Below, piece by piece: positions 61,842 through 64,000 of a DNA stretch of 64,000 bases. The notes under the pieces were generated by a model, which worked only from the letters and a program-made list of their open reading frames with translations, was not told the DNA's origin and made no database searches. A program made the translations under genes and the position numbers. Every line of letters begins with the position of its first letter. Position 1 is the stretch's first letter. The stretch comes from Deltaproteobacteria bacterium (GTDB taxonomy: Bacteria > Myxococcota_A > Polyangia > Polyangiales > Polyangiaceae), in the NCBI GenBank assembly GCA_016218915.1, contig JACRCQ010000030.1, forward strand, positions 124,001 through 188,000, given 5' to 3'.

Positions 61842-62517
61842 GAGAACCTGGGCGCGAGTCGGATTTGTCGCAATCTCCTGCGCGGTTCAGCTGGCGGTCG
61901 CGTGCTCGTCGTCAGATCCCAGTGCGTTGCCCGGTGCGGGTGCAAATGCCGGTGCCGATGCGGAGGCGGGTACGTTGGACGCGATCTCGGAAGAAGCTAC
62001 CGTCGAGATTGACGTTGCAAAAGCGTGCGAGAACGGGCTGACCTTGGACGAGTACCGCACCATTTGCAGCGATCCCACGCTGAACAAGAAGTACTACAAG
62101 TCCTGCAGGTTCCTCTGGGCGCTGTACCTCGAGCTTCCGGTGGACGTGAAGCAACTAAAAGACTGTTCGCCGAGCTATTCGACGTTTTGTGGGTGCGGTT
62201 ACGTGGAGATTGCGTGCACCAACCCCTACTATGGCTGGGGTTTCTTCTTCGAAGCGACGACAGGGAAGCTCGTGGGTATCTCAGAGGGGGAAGATGTCGC
62301 ATCCCCCGAACACCTCTGCGGCGGATACTACATGGACGCTGGCGAGCTTCCGCAGTGCGGATGCAAAGGCATGTGGGATGGCAAGACCTGCAGCGAACTG
62401 AGTGGCGGCGGTTGCGAAGCTGGCGTCGACGCTCCCGCTGACGCTGCAGATGCGCCCGACGCGAGCGAGCCTGCGGACGCTGAGCCGGATGTCACCGACG
62501 CTTCGAGCTCGCCCTGA
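61840..62517 (+). CDS. Cys-rich lipoprotein of unknown function
   Basis: A 225-residue lipoprotein (MRTWARVGFVAISCAVQLAVACSS, lipobox AVAC). The middle domain is Cys- and Tyr-rich (YRTICSDPTLNKKYYKSCRFLWALYLELP, CGCGYVEIACTNPYYGWGFFFEATTGK, CGGYYMDAGELPQCGCKG) and probably disulfide-bonded. The tail is Asp/Ala-rich (DAADAPDASEPADAEPD). ATG 61840 is supported by the promoter spacing. No family recognised. The same-strand lipoprotein genes downstream may be cotranscribed. Confidence 0.82.
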
Positions 62518-62548
62518 GCTGCTACTCCCTGGTGCTCCTGCGCCGCTC

Positions 62549-63532
62549 GTGCGATCCTTGGCCGTGCTGTTCGATCGTCGAGCCATCCTCGGTGCGCTTC
62601 TTCTTGCGACTGCCTCTGCCTGCGGGGCCCGCACCGGCCTGAAAGCTGATCCCGTCGAGGAGTCCGACGCCGCTCCGGCTGCGGTCGATGCGTCGAAGGA
62701 CGCCCTTTCGGACGCCAAGGACGCCGCATCGGAGCCCTTGAAGGATGCCGTTTCCGAGGACGCGATCCCTCCGATCGATGCGTCGAAAAACGATGGCCAG
62801 GTGCCCAGCGACTGCCCGGATGCAGCGTCCACGCTCGTCTATCTGCTGTCCTCGGAGCAGGGGCTCCTGTCTTTTGATCCACCCACGCTCGCCTTCAAGA
62901 CGATCGGCAACATCGCCTGTCCGAGCTCCTTTTCCCAGCCCAACTCGATGGCCGTGGATCGCACGGGGATCGCCTACTCGGTGTTCATGGACGGCACGCT
63001 CTGGAGGATCAGCACAGGCACAGCGAAGTGCCAGGCCACCTCCTACGAGCCGAACCAGCTTGGCTTTCTCCGGTTCGGCATGGCCTTCGTGGCGAGCCAA
63101 TCGATCGATGAGCTGTACGTAGTCGAAGCGAGCTACGAGACCGATTCCAAGGGCCTTGCCCTGCTCGATACCGAGAGCTTGAAGCTGTCGTTCGTCGGAG
63201 GATTCGAGCCACCGCTCCCCACCTGCGAGCTGACCGGCACAGGCGATGGACGCCTGTTTGCCCTGTGCTTGAACTGGAACGGCGGCTCGACGTTGTCGGA
63301 GATCGACAAGAAGACCGCCAAGATCCTTGGCTCAGACTCGCTCGCAACCGGCGGCGCGATGGACGCTTTTGCCTTCGCCTTCTGGGGAGGAAGCCTTTGG
63401 ATCTTCGACTCGCCGGACACGGATACCGTTGTAGTGCAGTATGATCCGGTCACGAAGATCGAGAAGCAGGTGACGACGCTGGCGAATACGAGAATCGTGG
63501 GCGCAGGGGTGTCGACGTGCGCGCCGCTTTGA
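62549..63532 (+). CDS. Lipoprotein with beta-propeller-like domain
   Basis: A 327-residue lipoprotein (FDRRAILGALLLATASACGARTG, lipobox SAC) with an Asp/Ala/Lys linker. The mature domain has repeated strand motifs (TLVYLLSSEQGLLSFDPPTLAFKTIG, NSMAVDRTGIAYSVFMDGTLWRIS, GDGRLFALCLNWNGGSTLSEIDKKT, FWGGSLWIFDSPDTDTVVVQYDP), compatible with a propeller of four to six blades. Starts at GTG 62549 or GTG 62564. Unknown function. Confidence 0.78.
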   Translation: MRSLAVLFDRRAILGALLLATASACGARTGLKADPVEESDAAPAAVDASKDALSDAKDAASEPLKDAVSEDAIPPIDASKNDGQVPSDCPDAASTLVYLLSSEQGLLSFDPPTLAFKTIGNIACPSSFSQPNSMAVDRTGIAYSVFMDGTLWRISTGTAKCQATSYEPNQLGFLRFGMAFVASQSIDELYVVEASYETDSKGLALLDTESLKLSFVGGFEPPLPTCELTGTGDGRLFALCLNWNGGSTLSEIDKKTAKILGSDSLATGGAMDAFAFAFWGGSLWIFDSPDTDTVVVQYDPVTKIEKQVTTLANTRIVGAGVSTCAPL

Positions 63533-63546
63533 GGGGGTCTGCGGCC

Positions 63547-64000
63547 ATGAAGCACTTTGCTGCGGCTGTGATTTGCACCTTGGCTGCGCTGCTGGCCCCG
63601 GGGTGCACCCGGACCTCCACGCCCATGCCACCCACGAGCGCAGCGCCCACGGCAACGATGCTCTTCTGCGCGTACGGCGGAGTGGGCACTGTGCCCGATC
63701 CGCTTCCGCCAGGCTACGAGACCGACTTCGCATCCATGGTGATCGAAGTGGACAACCCAGGCTCGGCGATCAGCGGAGTCACGGTCGCGGGCGCATCGCT
63801 GCTGGATGAACACGGCGCTGCTGCTGCGTCGTTGCGAAGGGTCGACCACTTCGTGGTGCTGCCGACGCTGGAAAAGCCCGGGCCAAAGCTGGGAATCTTT
63901 GCGGTGTACCTCAATCCGGAAGGGACTGCGTTCACGGGCGATCTTCCGACCGGGCGCACGAAGCTGCGGGTGCGAATGTCGATCGCCCGGGCTCCTTCAG
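63547..64000 (+). CDS. Lipoprotein, C-terminus off the window
   Basis: The frame starts MKHFAAAVICTLAALLAPGC (lipobox APGC), preceded by GAGGGGG, and remains open to the right edge (151 codons). The mature part begins with a Thr/Pro/Ala linker and then a beta-sandwich-like stretch (MVIEVDNPGSAISGVTVAGASLLDE, FAVYLNPEGTAF). No family is recognised. It begins 14 bases after the previous lipoprotein and is probably in one operon with it. Confidence 0.8.
   Translation, partial: MKHFAAAVICTLAALLAPGCTRTSTPMPPTSAAPTATMLFCAYGGVGTVPDPLPPGYETDFASMVIEVDNPGSAISGVTVAGASLLDEHGAAAASLRRVDHFVVLPTLEKPGPKLGIFAVYLNPEGTAFTGDLPTGRTKLRVRMSIARAPS

Overview
This 64 kb window comes from a GC-rich (roughly 65 percent by eye) myxobacterium-like genome, most likely Polyangia (Sorangium/Polyangium-type Myxococcota). 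The signs are many lipoproteins with Gly/Ser/Asp-rich linkers behind the lipobox, a MYXO-CTERM-like tail on an amidase, a Ser/Thr kinase in an operon with a PEGA/TPR-type protein and an FGE-sulfatase-like lipoprotein, and a DUF4388-PrsW fusion. About sixteen of some sixty genes encode predicted lipoproteins. I see no rRNA, tRNA, CRISPR array or intact transposon.

Layout. 1-1450: a SQGGS-repeat lipoprotein (cut by the left edge) and a VapBC-like toxin-antitoxin cassette lying between two copies of a duplicated segment. 1334-8740 (minus): two GT-C membrane glycosyltransferases, 6-phosphogluconate dehydrogenase and transketolase. 8890-13758 (plus): kinase, TPR-like protein and a double FGE-domain lipoprotein. 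13780-16724 (minus): glucose-6-phosphate dehydrogenase, 6-phosphogluconolactonase and a small membrane protein. Together with tkt and gnd these make a pentose phosphate locus interrupted by the kinase module. 16817-19116: two lipoproteins, one of them a collagen-like hexaheme cytochrome. 19231-20298: endonuclease IV. 20315-24794 (minus): a tight four-gene envelope operon (PD40 protein, amidase, CehA/McbA-like PHP lipoprotein, beta-propeller lipoprotein). 25457-32867: transglutaminase-like protein, ferritin, YgiQ-like radical SAM protein, DUF4388-PrsW protease. 33105-39503: an ATPase behind a TGGCCA box array, FGE-like lipoprotein, M15-like peptidase, PQQ-type sugar dehydrogenase, nitroreductase and a lipoprotein.

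40468-50146 is the standout region: one plus-strand operon behind a good promoter (TTGACG-N17-TACGAG). It encodes an unknown protein, two DRTGG-like proteins, an anti-sigma-type HATPase, a HydS-like [FeFe]-hydrogenase-fold protein, a small Cys-rich protein, NuoE/HydC and NuoF/HydB subunits, and a 1260-residue protein. That last protein joins a NuoG-type [2Fe-2S] domain, a GltD/NfnB-type FAD-NADPH domain, two ferredoxin clusters and a molybdopterin-oxidoreductase domain that lacks the catalytic Cys/Sec. The subunit set predicts a cytoplasmic NADH/NADPH/ferredoxin-linked, possibly electron-bifurcating oxidoreductase with its own redox or hydrogen-sensing regulators.

50318-64000: hydrolase-like membrane protein, YigZ/IMPACT protein, zinc ribbon, thioesterase, lipoproteins, gamma-glutamyltransferase, a methyltransferase-fold lipoprotein, the ergothioneine pair egtB-egtD, a VOC protein, an 18-copy hexanucleotide repeat and three more lipoproteins (the last cut by the right edge). 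A recurring theme is a -10 box 6 to 8 bases before the start codon, which suggests leaderless mRNAs for many lipoproteins and regulators, while housekeeping operons carry clear Shine-Dalgarno sequences.
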